Source: Halisarca cf. caerulea
Lineage: Eukaryota; Porifera; Demospongiae; Chondrillida; Halisarcidae
Direction of reading: 5' to 3'
Assembly: GCA_963170055.1 (NCBI GenBank)
Contig: CAUJGJ010000207.1
Span: 43,701-107,700 of the forward strand
Length of the DNA: 64,000 nucleotides
Part shown: piece by piece, positions 44,201 through 56,299 of the stretch
Layout of the letters: each line of letters starts with the position of its first letter
Position numbering within the stretch: position 1 is the stretch's first letter
Position numbers and translations under genes: made by a program
The notes under the pieces: generated by a model
The model's input: the letters and a program-made list of their open reading frames with translations, nothing else
The model's database searches: none
Told to the model about the DNA's origin: nothing

Positions 44201-47200
44201 ATTAGCACCAGCATATCCAACACTACACAAATACGCCCATAGCTCTTCAGAAAGGTCATGTGTATCCACTGGGAATGTGCGTGGTGCTAGTGCCAAATAT
44301 TGGTATTAGCACCAGCATATCCAACACTACACAAATACACCCACAGCACTTTAGAAAGGTCATGTGTGTCCCCTGGGAATGTGCGTGGTGCTAGTGCGAA
44401 ATATTGATATTAGCACCAGCATATCCAACACTACACAAATACGCCCACAGTAGTTAAGAAACTTCATGTGTGTCCACTGGGAATGTGCGTGGTGCTAGTG
44501 CCAAATATTGGTATTAGCACCAGCATATCCAACACTACATAAATACGCCCACAGTAGTTAAGAAACTTCATGTGTGTCCACTGGGAATGTGCGTGGTGCT
44601 AGTGCCAAATATTCGTATTAGCACCAGCATATCCAACACTACATAAATACGCCCACAGTAGTTAAGAAACTTCATGTGTGTCCACTGGGAATGTGCGTAG
44701 TGCTAGTGCCAAATATTGGTATTAGCACCAGCATATCCAACACTACACAAATACGCCCACAGTAGTTAAGAAACTTCATGTGTGTCCACTGGGAATGTGC
44801 GTGGTGCTAGTGCCAAATATTGGTATTAGCACCAGTATATCCAACACTACATAAATACGCCCACAGTAGTTAAGAAACTTCATGTGTGTCCACTGGGAAT
44901 GTGCGTGGTGGTAGTGCCAAATATTGGTATTAGCACCAGCATATCCAACACTACACAAATACGCCCACAGCACTTCAGAAAGGTCATGTGTGTCCACTGG
45001 GAATGTGCATGGTGCTAGTGCCAAATATTGGTATTAGCACCAGCATATCCAACTCTACACAAATTCGCCCACAGCACTTCAGAAAGGTCATGTGTGTCCA
45101 TTGGGAATGTGCGTGGTGCTAGTGCTAAATTTTGGTATTAGCACCAGCATATCCAACATTACACAAATACGCCCACAGTAGTTAAGAAACTTCATGTGTG
45201 TCCACTGGGAATGTGCGTGGTGCTAGTGCCAAATATTGGTATTAGCACCAGCATATCCAACACTACACAAATACGCCCACAGCACTTCAGAAAGGTCATG
45301 TGTGTCCACTGGGAATGTGCGTGGTGCTAGTGCCAAATATTGGTATTAGCACCAGCATATCCAACTCTACACAAATTCGCCCACAGCACTTCAGAAAGGT
45401 CATGTGTGTCCATTGGGAATGTGCGTGGTGCTAGTGCCAAATATTGGTATTAGCACCAGCATATCCAACACTACACAAATACGCCCACAGCACTTCAGAA
45501 AGGTCATGTGTGTCCCCTGGGAATGTGCGTGGTGCTAGTGCGAAATATTGATATTAGCACCAGCATATCCAACACTACACAAATACGCCCACAGTAGTTA
45601 AGAAACTTCATGTGTGTCCACTGGGAATGTGCGTGGTGCTAGTTCCAAATATTGGTATTAGCACCAGCATATCCAACACTACACAAATACGCCCATAGCT
45701 CTTCAGAAAGGTCATGTGTATCCACTGGGAATGTGCGTGGTGCTAGTGCCAAATATTGGTATTAGCACCAGCATATCCAACACTACACAAATACGCCCAC
45801 AGTAGTTAAGAAACTTAATGTGTGTCCACTGGGAATGTGCGTGGTGTTAGTGCCAAATATTGGTATTAGCACCAGCATATCCAACACTACACAAATACAC
45901 CCACAGCACTTTAGAAAGGTCATGTGTGTCCACTGGGAATGTGCGTGGTGCTAGTGCGAAATATTGATATTAGCACCAGCATATCCAACACTACACAAAT
46001 ACGCCCACAGCACTTCAGAAAGGTCATGTGTGTCCACTGGGAATGTGCGTGGTGCTAATGCCAAATATTGGTATTAGCACCAGTATATCCAACACTACAT
46101 AAATACGCCCACAGTAGTTAAGAAGCTTCATGTGTGTCCACTGGGAATGTGCGTGGTGCTAGTGCCAAATATTGGTATTAGCACCAGCATATCCATCACT
46201 ACACAAATACACCCACAGCACTTCAGAAAGGTCATGTGTGTCCACTGGGAATGTGCGTGGTGCTAGTGCCAAATATTGGTATTAGCACCAGCATATCCAA
46301 CACTACACAAATTCGCCCACAGCACTTCAGAAAGGTCATGTGTGTCCATTGGGAATGTGCGTGGTGCTAGTGCCAAATATTGTTATTAGCACCAGCATAT
46401 CCAACACTACACAAATACGCCCACAGCACTTCAGAAAGGTCATGTGTGTCCCCTGGGAATGTGCGTGGTGCTAGTGCGTAATATTGATATTAGCACCAGC
46501 ATATCCAACACTACACAAATACGCCCACAGCACTTCAGAAAGGTCATGTGTGTCCACTGGGAATGTGCGTGGTGCTAGTGCCAAATATTGGTATTAGCAC
46601 CAGTATATCCAACACTACATAAATACGCCCACAGTAGTTAAGAAGCTTCATGTGTGTCCACTGGGAATGTGCGTGGTGCTAGTGCCAAATATTGGTATTA
46701 GCACCAGCATATCCATCACTACACAAATACACCCACAGCACTTCAGAAAGGTCATGTGTGTCCACTGGGAATGTGCGTGGTGCTAGTGCCAAATATTGGT
46801 ATTAGCACCAGCATATCCAACACTACACAAATTCGCCCACAGCACTTCAGAAAGGTCATGTGTGTCCATTGGGAATGTGCGTGGTGCTAGTGCCAAATAT
46901 TGTTATTAGCACCAGCATATCCAACACTACACAAATACGCCCACAGCACTTCAGAAAGGTCATGTGTGTCCCCTGGGAATGTGCGTGGTGCTAGTGCGAA
47001 ATATTGATATTAGCACCAGCATATCCAACACTACACAAATACGCCCACAGTAGTTAAGAAACTTCATGTGTGTCCACTGGGAATGTGCGTGGTGCTAGTT
47101 CCAAATATTGGTATTAGCACCAGCATATCCAACACTACACAAATACGCCCATAGCTCTTCAGAAAGGTCATGTGTATCCACTGGGAATGTGCGTGGTGCT

Positions 47201-50200
47201 AGTGCCAAATATTGGTATTAGCACCAGCATATCCAACACTACACAAATACGCCCACAGTAGTTAAGAAACTTAATGTGTGTCCACTGGGAATGTGCGTGG
47301 TGTTAGTGCCAAATATTGGTATTAGCACCAGCATATCCAACACTACACAAATACACCCACAGCACTTTAGAAAGGTCATGTGTGTCCACTGGGAATGTGC
47401 GTGGTGCTAGTGCGAAATATTGATATTAGCACCAGCATATCCAACACTACACAAATACGCCCACAGTAGTTAAGAAACTTCATGTGTGTCCACTTGGAAT
47501 TTGCGTGGTGCTAGTGCCAAATATTGGTATTAGCACCAGCATATCCAACACTACACAAATACGCCCACAGTAGTTAAGAAACTTCATGTGTGTCCACTGG
47601 GAATGTGCGTGGTGCTAGTGCCAAATATTGGTATTAGCACCAGTATATCCAACACTACATAAATACGCCCACAGTAGTTAAGAAACTTCATGTGTGTCCA
47701 CTGGGAATGTGCGTGGTGCTAGTGCCAAATATTGGTATTAGCACCAGCATATCCAACATTACACAAATACGCCCACAGTAGTTAAGAAACTTCATGTGTG
47801 TCCACTGGGAATGTGCGTGGTGCTAGTGCCAAATATTGGTATTAGCACCAGCATATCCAACTCTACACAAATTCGCCCACAGCACTTCAGAAAGGTCATG
47901 TGTGTCCATTGGGAATGTGCGTGGTGCTAGTGCCAAATATTGGTATTAGCACCAGCATATCCAACACTACACAAATACGCCCACAGTAGTTAAGAAACTT
48001 CATGTGTGTCCACTGGGAATGTGCGTGGTGCTAGTGCCAAATATTGGTATTAGCACCAGTATATCCAACACTACATAAATACGCCCACAGTAGTTAAGAA
48101 ACTTCATGTGTGTCCACTGGGAATGTGCGTGGTGGTAGTGCCAAATATTGGTATTAGCACCAGCATATCCAACACTACACAAATACGCCCACAGCACTTC
48201 AGAAAGGTCATGTGTGTCCACTGGGAATGTGCGTGGTGCTAGTGCCAAATATTGGTATTAGCACCAGCATATCCAACTGTACACAAATTCGCCCACAGCA
48301 CTTCAGAAAGGTCATGTGTGTCCATTGGGAATGTGCGTGGTGCTAGTGCCAAATATTGGTATTAGCACCAGCATATCCAACATTACACAAATACGCCCAC
48401 AGTAGTTAAGAAACTTCATGTGTGTCCACTGGGAATGTGCGTGGTGCTAGTGCCAAATATTGGTATTAGCACCAGCATATCCAACACTACACAAATACGC
48501 CCACAGCACTTCAGAAAGGTCATGTGTGTCCACTGGGAATGTGCGTGGTGCTAGTGCCAAATATTGGTATTAGCACCAGTATATCCAACACTACATAAAT
48601 ACGCCCACAGTAGTTAAGAAGCTTCATTTGTGTCCACTGGGAATGTGCGTGGTGCTAGTGCCAAATATTAGTATTAGCACCAGCATATCCATCACTACAC
48701 AAATACGCCCACAGCACTTCAGAAAGGTCATGTGTGTCCACTGGGAATGTGCGTGGTGCTAGTGCCAAATATTGGTATTAGCACCAGCATATCCAACTCC
48801 ACACAAATACGCCCACAGCACTTCAGAAAGGTCATGTGTGTCCACTGGTAATGTGCGTAGTGGTAGTGCCAAATATTGGTATTAGCACCAGCATATCCAA
48901 CACTACACAAATACGCCCACAGCACTTCAGAAAGGTCATGTGTGTCCATTGGGAATGTGCGTGGTGCTAGTGCCAAATATTGGTATTAGCACCAGCATAT
49001 CCAACACTACACAAATACGCCCACAGTAGTTAAGAAACTTCATGTGTGTCCACTGGGAATGTGCGTGGTGCTAGTTCCAAATATTGGTATTAGCACCAGC
49101 ATATCCAACACTACACAAATACGCCCACAGTAGTTAAGAAACTTAATGTGTGTCCACTGGGAATGTGCGTGGTGTTAGTGCCAAATATTGATATTAGCAC
49201 CAGCATATCCAACACTACACAAATACGCCCACAGTAGTTAAGAAACTTCATGTGTGTCCACTGGGAATGTGCGTGGTGCTAGTGCCAAATATTGGTATTA
49301 GCACCAGTATATCCAACACTACATAAATACGCCCACAGTAGTTAATAAGCTTCATGTGTGTCCACTGGGAATGTGCGTGGTGCTAGTGCCAAATATTGGT
49401 ATTAGCACCAGCATATCCATCACTACACAAATACGCCCACAGCACTTCAGAAAGGTCATGTGTGTCCACTGGGAATGTGCGTGGTGCTAGTGCCAAATAT
49501 TGGTATTAGCACCAGCATATCCAACTCTACACAAATTCGCCCACAGCACTTCAGAAAGGTCATGTGTGTCCATTGGGAATGTGCGTGGTGCTAGTGCCAA
49601 ATATTGGTATTAGCACCAGCATATCCAACACTACACAAATACGCCCACAGTAGTTAAGAAACTTCATGTGTGTCCACTGGGAATGTGCGTGGTGCTAGTG
49701 CCAAATATTGGTATTAGCACCAGTATATCCAACACTACATAAATACGCCCACAGTAGTTAAGAAACTTCATGTGTGTCCACTGGGAATGTGCGTGGTGGT
49801 AGTGCCAAATATTGGTATTAGCACCAGCATATCCAACACTACACAAATACGCCCACAGCACTTCAGAAAGGTCATGTGTGTCCACTGGGAATGTGTGTGG
49901 TGCTAGTGCCAAATATTGGTATTAGCACCAGCATATCCAACTCTACACAAATTCGCCCACAGCACTTCAGAAAGGTCATGTGTGTCCATTGGGAATGTGC
50001 GTGGTGCTAGTGCCAAATATTGGTATTAGCACCAGCATATCCAACACTACACAAATACGCCCACAGTAGTTAAGAAACTTCATGTGTGTCCACTGGGAAT
50101 GTGCGTGGTGCTAGTGCCAAATATTGGTATTAGCACCAGCATATCCAACACTACACAAATACGCCCACAGCACTTCAGAAAGGTCATGTGTGTCCACTGG

Positions 50201-50389
50201 GAATGTGCGTGGTGTTAGTGCCAAATATTGGTATTAGCACCAGTATATCCAACACTACATAAATACGCCCACAGTAGTTAAGAAACTTCATGTGTGTCCA
50301 CTGGGAATGTGCGTGGTGCTAGTGCCAAATATTGGTATTAGCACCAGCATATCCAACACTACACAAATACGCCCACAGCACTTCAGAAA

Positions 50390-53300
50390 GGTCATGTGTG
50401 TCCACTGGGAATGTGCGTGGTGCTAGTGCCAAATATTGGTATTAGCACCAGTATATCCAACACTACATAAATACGCCCACAGTAGTTAAGAAACTTCATG
50501 TGTGTCCACTGGGAATGTGCGTGGTGCTAGTGCCAAATATTGGTATTAGCACCAGCATATCCAACACTAAACAAATACGCGCACAGCACTTCAGAAAGGT
50601 CATGTGTGTCCCCTGGGAATGTGCGTGGTGCTAGTGCCAAATATTGGTATTAGCACCAGCATATCCAACACTACACAAATTCGCCCACAGTAGTTAAGAA
50701 ACTTCATGTGTGTCCACTGGGATTGTGCGTAGTGCTAGTTCCAAATATTGGTATTAGCACCAGTATATCCAACACTACATAAATACGCCCACAGTAGTTA
50801 AGAAACTTCATGTGTGTCCACTGGGAATGTGCGTGGTGCTAGTGCCAAATATTGGTATTAGCACCAGCATATCCAACACTACACAAATACGCCCACAGTA
50901 GTTAAGAAACTGAATGTGTGTCCACTGGGAATGTGCGTGGTGTTAGTGCCAAATATTGGTATTGGCACCAGCATATCCAATACTACTCAAATACACCCAC
51001 AGCACTTTAGAAAGGTCATGTGTGTCCCCTGGGAATGTGCGTGGTGCTAGTGCCAAATATTGGTATTAGCACCAGCATATCCAACACTACTCAAATACAC
51101 CCACAGCACTTCAGAAACTTCATGTGTGTCCACTGGGAATGTGCGTTGGTCTAGTGCCAAATATTGGTATTAGCACCAACATGTCCAACACTACACAAAT
51201 ACGCCCACAGCACTTCAGAAAGGTCATGTGTGTCCACTGGGAATGTGCGTGGTGCTAGTGCCAAATATTGGTATTAGCACCAGCATATGCAACATTATAC
51301 AAATACGCCCACAGTAGTTAAGAAACTGAATGTTTGTCCACTGGGAATGTGCGTGGTGTTAGTGCCAAATATTGGTATTAGCACCAGCATATCCAACACT
51401 ACACAAATACACCCACAGCACTTCAGAAACTTCATGTGTGTCCACTGGGAATGTGCGTTGGTCTAGTGTCAAATATTGGTATTAGCACCAACATGTCCAA
51501 CACTACACAAATACGCCCACAGCACTTCAGAAAGGTCGTGTGTGTCCACTGGGAATGTGCGTGGTGCTAGTGCTAAATATTGGTATTAGCACCAGCATAT
51601 CCAACATTACACAAATACGCCCACAGTAGTTAAGAAACTTCATGTGTTTCCACTGGGAATGTGCGTGGTGCTAGTGCCAAATATTGGTATTAGCACCAGC
51701 AAATCCAACACTACACAAATACGCCCACAGCACTTCAGAAAGGTCATGTGTGTCCACTGGGAATGTGCGTGGTGCTAGTGCCAAATATTGGTATTAGCAC
51801 CAGCATATCCAACACTACACAAATACGCCCACAATAGTGAAGAAACTTCATGTGTGTCCACTGGGAATGTGCGTGGTGCTAGTGTCAAATATTGGTATTA
51901 GCACCAGCATATCCAACACTACACAAATACGCCCACAGTAGTTAAGAAACTTCATGTGTGTCCACTGGGAATGTGCGTGGTGCTAGTGCCAAATATTGGT
52001 ATTAGCACCAGCATATCCAACACTACACAAATACGCCCACAGCACTTCAGAAAGGTCATGTGTGTCCACTGGGAATGTGCGTGGTGCTAGTGCCAAATAT
52101 TGGTATTAGCACCAGTATATCCAACACTACATAAATACGCCCACAGTAGTTAAGAAACTTCATGTGTGTCCACTGGGAATGTGCGTGGTGCTAGTGCCAA
52201 ATATTGGTATTAGCACCAGCATATCCAACACTAAACAAATACGCGTACAGCACTTCAGAAAGGTCATGTGTGTCCCCTGGGAATGTGCGTGGTGCTAGTG
52301 CCAAATATTGGTATTAGCACCAGCATATCCAACACTACACAAATACGCCCACAGTAGTTAAGAAACTTCATGTGTGTCCACTGGGATTGTGCGTAGTGCT
52401 AGTTCCAAATATTGGTATTAGCACCAGTATATCCAACACTACATATATACGCCCACAGTAGTTAAGAAACTTCATGTGTGTCCACTGGGAATGTGCGTGG
52501 TGCTAGTGCCAAATATTGGTATTAGCACCAGCATATCCAACACTACACAAATACGCCCACAGTAGTTAAGAAACTGAATGTGTGTCCACTGGGAATGTGC
52601 GTGGTGTTAGTGCCAAATATTGGTATTGGCACCAGCATATCCAATACTACACAAATACACCCACAGCACTTTAGAAAGGTCATGTGTGTCCCCTGGGAAT
52701 GTGCGTGGTGCTAGTGCCAAATATTGGTATTAGCACCAGCATATCCAACACTACTCAAATACACCCACAGCACTTCAGAAACTTCATGTGTGTCCACTGG
52801 GAATGTGCGTTGGTCTAGTGCCAAATATTGGTATTAGCACCAACATGTCCAACACTACACAAATACGCCCACAGCACTTCAGAAAGGTCATGTGTGTCCA
52901 CTGGGAATGTGCGTGGTGCTAGTGCCAAATATTGGTATTAGCACCAGCATATGCAACATTATACAAATACGCCCACAGTAGTTAAGAAACTGAATGTTTG
53001 TCCACTGGGAATGTGCGTGGTGTTAGTGCCAAATATTGGTATTAGCACCAGCATATCCAACACTACACAAATACACCCACAGCACTTCAGAAACTTCATG
53101 TGTGTCCACTGGGAATGTGCGTTGGTCTAGTGTCAAATATTGGTATTAGCACCAACATGTCCAACACTACACAAATACGCCCACAGCACTTCAGAAAGGT
53201 CGTGTGTGTCCACTGGGAATGTGCGTGGTGCTAGTGCTAAATATTGGTATTAGCACCAGCATATCCAACATTACACAAATACGCCCACAGTAGTTAAGAA

Positions 53301-53640
53301 ACTTCATGTGTTTCCACTGGGAATGTGCGTGGTGCTAGTGCCAAATATTGGTATTAGCACCAGCAAATCCAACACTACACAAATACGCCCACAGCACTTC
53401 AGAAAGGTCATGTGTGTCCACTGGGAATGTGCGTGGTGCTAGTGCCAAATATTGGTATTAGCACCAGCATATCCAACACTACACAAATACGCCCACAATA
53501 GTGAAGAAACTTCATGTGTGTCCACTGGGAATGTGCGTGGTGCTAGTGTCAAATATTGGTATTAGCACCAGCATATCCAACACTACACAAATATGCCCAC
53601 AGTAGTTAAGAAACTTCATGTGTGTCCACTGGGAATGTGC
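50390..53640. repeat. Higher-order repeat: 16-unit block duplicated in tandem (1,664 bp)
   Basis: Marks recur at +1,664 bp (16 x 104): GATTGTGCGTAGTGCTAG at 50,721 and 52,385, CAGCATATGCAACATTATAC at 51,281 and 52,945, ACAATAGTGA at 51,831 and 53,495. The block ends close to the degenerate right edge of the array. Confidence 0.88.
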
Positions 53641-54973
53641 GTGGTGCTAGTGCCAAATATTGGTATTAGCACCAGCATATCCAACACTACATTAATATGC
53701 TCACAGCACTTCAGAAATGTCATGTGTGTCCACTGGGAATGTGCGTTGTGCTAGTGCCAAATATTGGTATTAGCACCAGCATATCCAACACTACACAAAT
53801 ACGCCCACAGTAGTTAAGAAACTTCATGTGTGTCCACTGGGAATGTGCGTCGTGCTAGTGCCAAATATTGGTATTAGCACCAGCATATCCAACACTACAC
53901 AAATACACCCACAGCACTTCAGAAACATCATGTGTGTCCACTGGGAATGTGCGTGGTGCTAGTGCTAAATATTGGTATTAGCACCAGCATATCCAACACT
54001 ACACATATACGTCACAGCACTTGATAAACTTCATGTGTGTCCACTGGGAATGTGCGTGGTGCTAGTGCCAAATATTGGTATTAGCACCAGCATATCCAAC
54101 ACTACACTAATACGCCCACAGACCTTCGGAAACTTCATGTGTGTCCACTGGGAATGTGTGTGGTGCTAGTGCCAAACTTTGGTATTAGCACTAGAATGTC
54201 CAACAATACACAAATACGCTCACAGACCTTCAGAAACTTCATGAGTGTGCACAGGGAATGTGCATGATGCTGGTGCCAAATATTGGTATTAGCACCAGTA
54301 TATCCAACACTACATAAATACACCCACAGTAGTTTTGAAATTTCATGGGTGTCTACTAGGAATGTGCGTGGTGCTATTTCCAATTATTGGTATTAGCACC
54401 AGCATATCCAACACTACACAAATACGCCCACAGATCTTCACAAACTTTATGTGTGTCCTCTGGGAATGTGCGTAGTGCTAGTGCCTAACATTGGTATTAG
54501 CACCAGCATATCCAATACTACACACATACGCCCACAGCTCTTCAGAAACTTCATGTGTGTCCACTGGGAATGTGAGTGGTGCTAGTGCCAAATATTGGTA
54601 TTAGCACCAGCATATAGAACACTACTCATATACGTCACAGCACTTGAGAAACTTCATGTGTGTCCACTGGGATTGTGCGTTGTGCTAGTGCCAAATATTG
54701 GTATTAGAACCAGCATATTCAACACTACACAAATACTCTCACAGCACTTCCGAAACTTCATGTGTGTCCACTGGGAATGTGCGTGGTGCTAGTGCCAAAT
54801 ATTGGTATTAGCACCAGCATATCCAACACTACACAAATACGCCCACAGATCTTCAGAAACATCTTGTGTGTCCACTGGGAATTTGCGTGGTGCTAGTGCC
54901 AAATATTGGTATTAGCACCAGCATATCCAACACTACACATATGCGTCACAGCACTTGAGAAACTTCATGTGTG
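53640..54973. repeat. Degenerate right edge of the satellite array
   Basis: Units in this last stretch carry many more private changes than the interior: CACATATACGTCACAGCACTTG, GACCTTCGGAAACTTC, GATCTTCACAAACTTTATG, GCTCACAGACCTTCAG and several single-base deletions. No multi-unit block is repeated here. The final recognisable bases are AACTTCATGTGTG, after which the sequence becomes unique (CTCTTCCCCCC). Loss of homogeneity at an array edge is the expected result of reduced unequal exchange. Confidence 0.85.
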
Positions 54974-55008
54974 CTCTTCCCCCCAATTCAAAATCTCTTC
55001 CTACGCCT

Positions 55009-55501
55009 ATGAATTATTTTGACAAAGCTAGCAAGCCTAATCAGCAAAGTAAGTACACCTCGCATTTCAAATGTTCTGGTATTATGTATGTACATTTATG
55101 ATGTTTGGCCCTTTCCGATAGAAAAGTCTACTACACTAAATTGTGTAAATTCTTTAACATCACAAATGGGTGTAAGAAGAAGCACAGATGTAACTTTCCG
55201 CACCTCAACAGAAAGGAGCTAAAGTACATAGTAAGCTTGTGTATGGTTAAGCCTATATATACAACTGAATACTACCCTTGTAGGTGGAAAGTGCACAAGG
55301 GCAGGAGGATAGTCACACAGTGTCTAAGACAACCACAACTCCTGCGATCCCAGCACATCACCCCAGACGCCAGCCACAATCCCTCAGCCATCCGCACCTC
55401 CACACCATGCACAGCCACTACCATTCCCGACACACCCTCCACCTATGCCACAATATGCTTCATACCCTACACCATTTTACACTCCACACGCAATACATTA
55501 G
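55009..55501 (+). CDS. CCCH zinc-finger protein fragment (exon-like, intron-containing)
   Basis: A reading frame reached by a plausible splice encodes a zinc finger with the exact spacing C-x8-C-x5-C-x3-H (CKFFNITNGC, then C, then NFPH), typical of RNA-binding CCCH proteins. I infer three pieces. Exon a (55,009-55,048) reads MNYFDKASKPNQQ and is followed by a strong donor AA|GTAAGT. Exon b (55,127-55,230, acceptor GAAAAG) continues IYYTKL into the finger and ends KELKYI before donor ATA|GTAAGC. Exon c is uncertain. A Pro/Gln/Tyr-rich frame (TPATIPQPSAPPHH, then PQYASYPTPFYTP) runs from about 55,367 to the TAG at 55,499-55,501, but a His-rich frame from 55,284 is also open. Upstream of the ATG the frame stays open into the satellite border, so the true start may be missing. 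The paralogue is not recognised. It could be a gene fragment or a pseudogene. Confidence 0.45.
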
Positions 55502-55817
55502 TACACACCACATGTTCTACAGTACCCACACCATGCTGCACAACCAGACACACATGCACCACTACCCACTGCACACACAGCAAGCACCACCACTAGCACA
55601 GAACGTCAGAACAACACACAGATACACACCCCAAACTTATAGCTAGGAGATCACTTTACGCACAGAAGTAACTACATGGTCATAATGATGCATATTTTAG
55701 CCAAAACGTTTCATTTAACTCTTGTAACTTGACAATAATATAATAATTTACCAATAGATAATTATTTGCTGTTTTTGTTCTGTTGGGGTAGGCATACTGT
55801 TGAATGTGACTGACAAA
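55502..55817. other. No gene seen; unique AT-rich sequence
   Basis: After the TAG at 55,499 the Pro/Gln-rich frame stays open to TAG 55,640 (YTPHVLQYPHHAAQPD), so the 55,499 stop could be a late nonsense change. Beyond 55,642 the sequence is AT-rich with no convincing frame. A 3' splice-like run, GTTTTTGTTCTGTTGGGGTAG, ends at 55,791. Confidence 0.4.
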
Positions 55818-55952
55818 ATGGCAGCTAGGCACAACAATGTGATGAGCTACCCCTCAAAACTTGCAAACTATGTACCCAGAGAGCTGCACTTTAATGTTCC
55901 TTTCACTACACTTGAGATTATTATAACCATGTATATGTTTGTAATAGCCTAA
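55818..55952 (+). CDS. Hypothetical small ORF or terminal exon (44 aa)
   Basis: ATG in a good context (AAAATGG) opens a 44-residue frame beginning MAARHNNVMSYPSKLANY, followed by VPRELHFNVPF, and ending with a hydrophobic segment TLEIIITMYMFVIA before TAA. The frame also stays open upstream (GILLNVTDK) to a possible acceptor GGGGTAG at 55,785-55,791, so it could be a last exon and not a complete gene. The C-terminal ~14 residues are short for a membrane span. I do not recognise the family, and a chance ORF cannot be excluded at this length. Confidence 0.22.
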   Translation: MAARHNNVMSYPSKLANYVPRELHFNVPFTTLEIIITMYMFVIA

Positions 55953-55969
55953 GTATTCGTTCCTTAATT

Positions 55970-56299
55970 GACTCCAAAGTTTCATCAGCCATTCTTAAAG
56001 GTATAGGTTCTGGAAAACAATTCTACATAAATTCTATACTTTTTGTCAAAGGAATTTTTTGTGAAAGTAGGTGTGACAAATCGATTTAGAGAATATGCAG
56101 TAAGCCTGTAATGGGTGTACTTAACAAAAATACAAGTTATCTTGCAGAGTTTGTATTGCTGCATTGGCCCCATGTGGAGTCCTAGCATTGTTTTGGGTGT
56201 GGTGCACCAACCAGCTACTGAGCAAGTGAACCAACTACTGTACATGGGAACTACCCATTGTAAATACCATGCAATCAATCTCAGTCTGAATACTAGTGA
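55970..56299. repeat. Dispersed ~330-bp repeat, copy 1
   Basis: The segment starting GACTCCAAAGTTTCAT and ending TACTAGTGA is repeated in direct orientation at 61,239-61,749. The best matching stretch, about 56,160-56,285, contains CCATGTGGAGTCCTAGCATT and CCAACCAGCTACTGAGCAAG with only a few differences from copy 2. A frame covers part of it on each strand, but the differences between copies show no obvious codon pattern, so I treat it as an interspersed element of unknown class. No terminal inverted repeats or target duplications were found. Confidence 0.8.

Larger units (their letters stand above)
1..54973. repeat. 104-bp tandem satellite array (about 528 units)
   Basis: The same 104-bp unit recurs head to tail without interruption by unique sequence or a mobile element. 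The period was measured directly: GGTATTAGCACC begins at about 3, 107 and 211. Recognisable blocks in order are GTGCGTGGTGCTAGTGCC, AAATATTGGTATTAGCACC, AGCATATCCAACACTACAC, AAATACGCCCACAG, a variable box, then ATGTGTGTCCACTGGGAAT. The consensus is about 47% GC. Three main variants of the variable box are seen: CACTTCAGAAAGGTC (type A, most common), TAGTTAAGAAACTTC (type B) and CTGCAGTTAAGTAACTTC preceded by ACTCCC (type C). Occasional units are 103 bp or a few bases shorter, for example GGGTCTAG replacing GGTGCTAG. The array runs off the left edge. Whether it is centromeric, pericentromeric or interstitial cannot be told from this window. Confidence 0.98.

Noticed and set aside
796..54792. 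Dozens of 60-106 aa open frames on both strands inside the satellite, many nearly identical (such as those starting MCPLGMCVVLV or MALAPRTFPVD)
   Set aside because: They are products of the repeat. Because 104 is not a multiple of 3, translation cycles through all three frames over three units and meets the TAG of GCTAGTGCC (or the TAA opposite GGTATTAGC) about every 312 bp, which sets their length. They have no domain and no start context.
1..54973. CENP-B box in the satellite unit
   Set aside because: The nearest candidates, ATTCGCCCACAGCAC in TTCG variants and GTTCGTTGTGC, lack the required A and CGGG at the fixed spacing.
1..54973. CRISPR array, because of the regular repeat period
   Set aside because: There are no unique spacers; the whole 104-bp unit repeats, and the flanking genes are animal genes.
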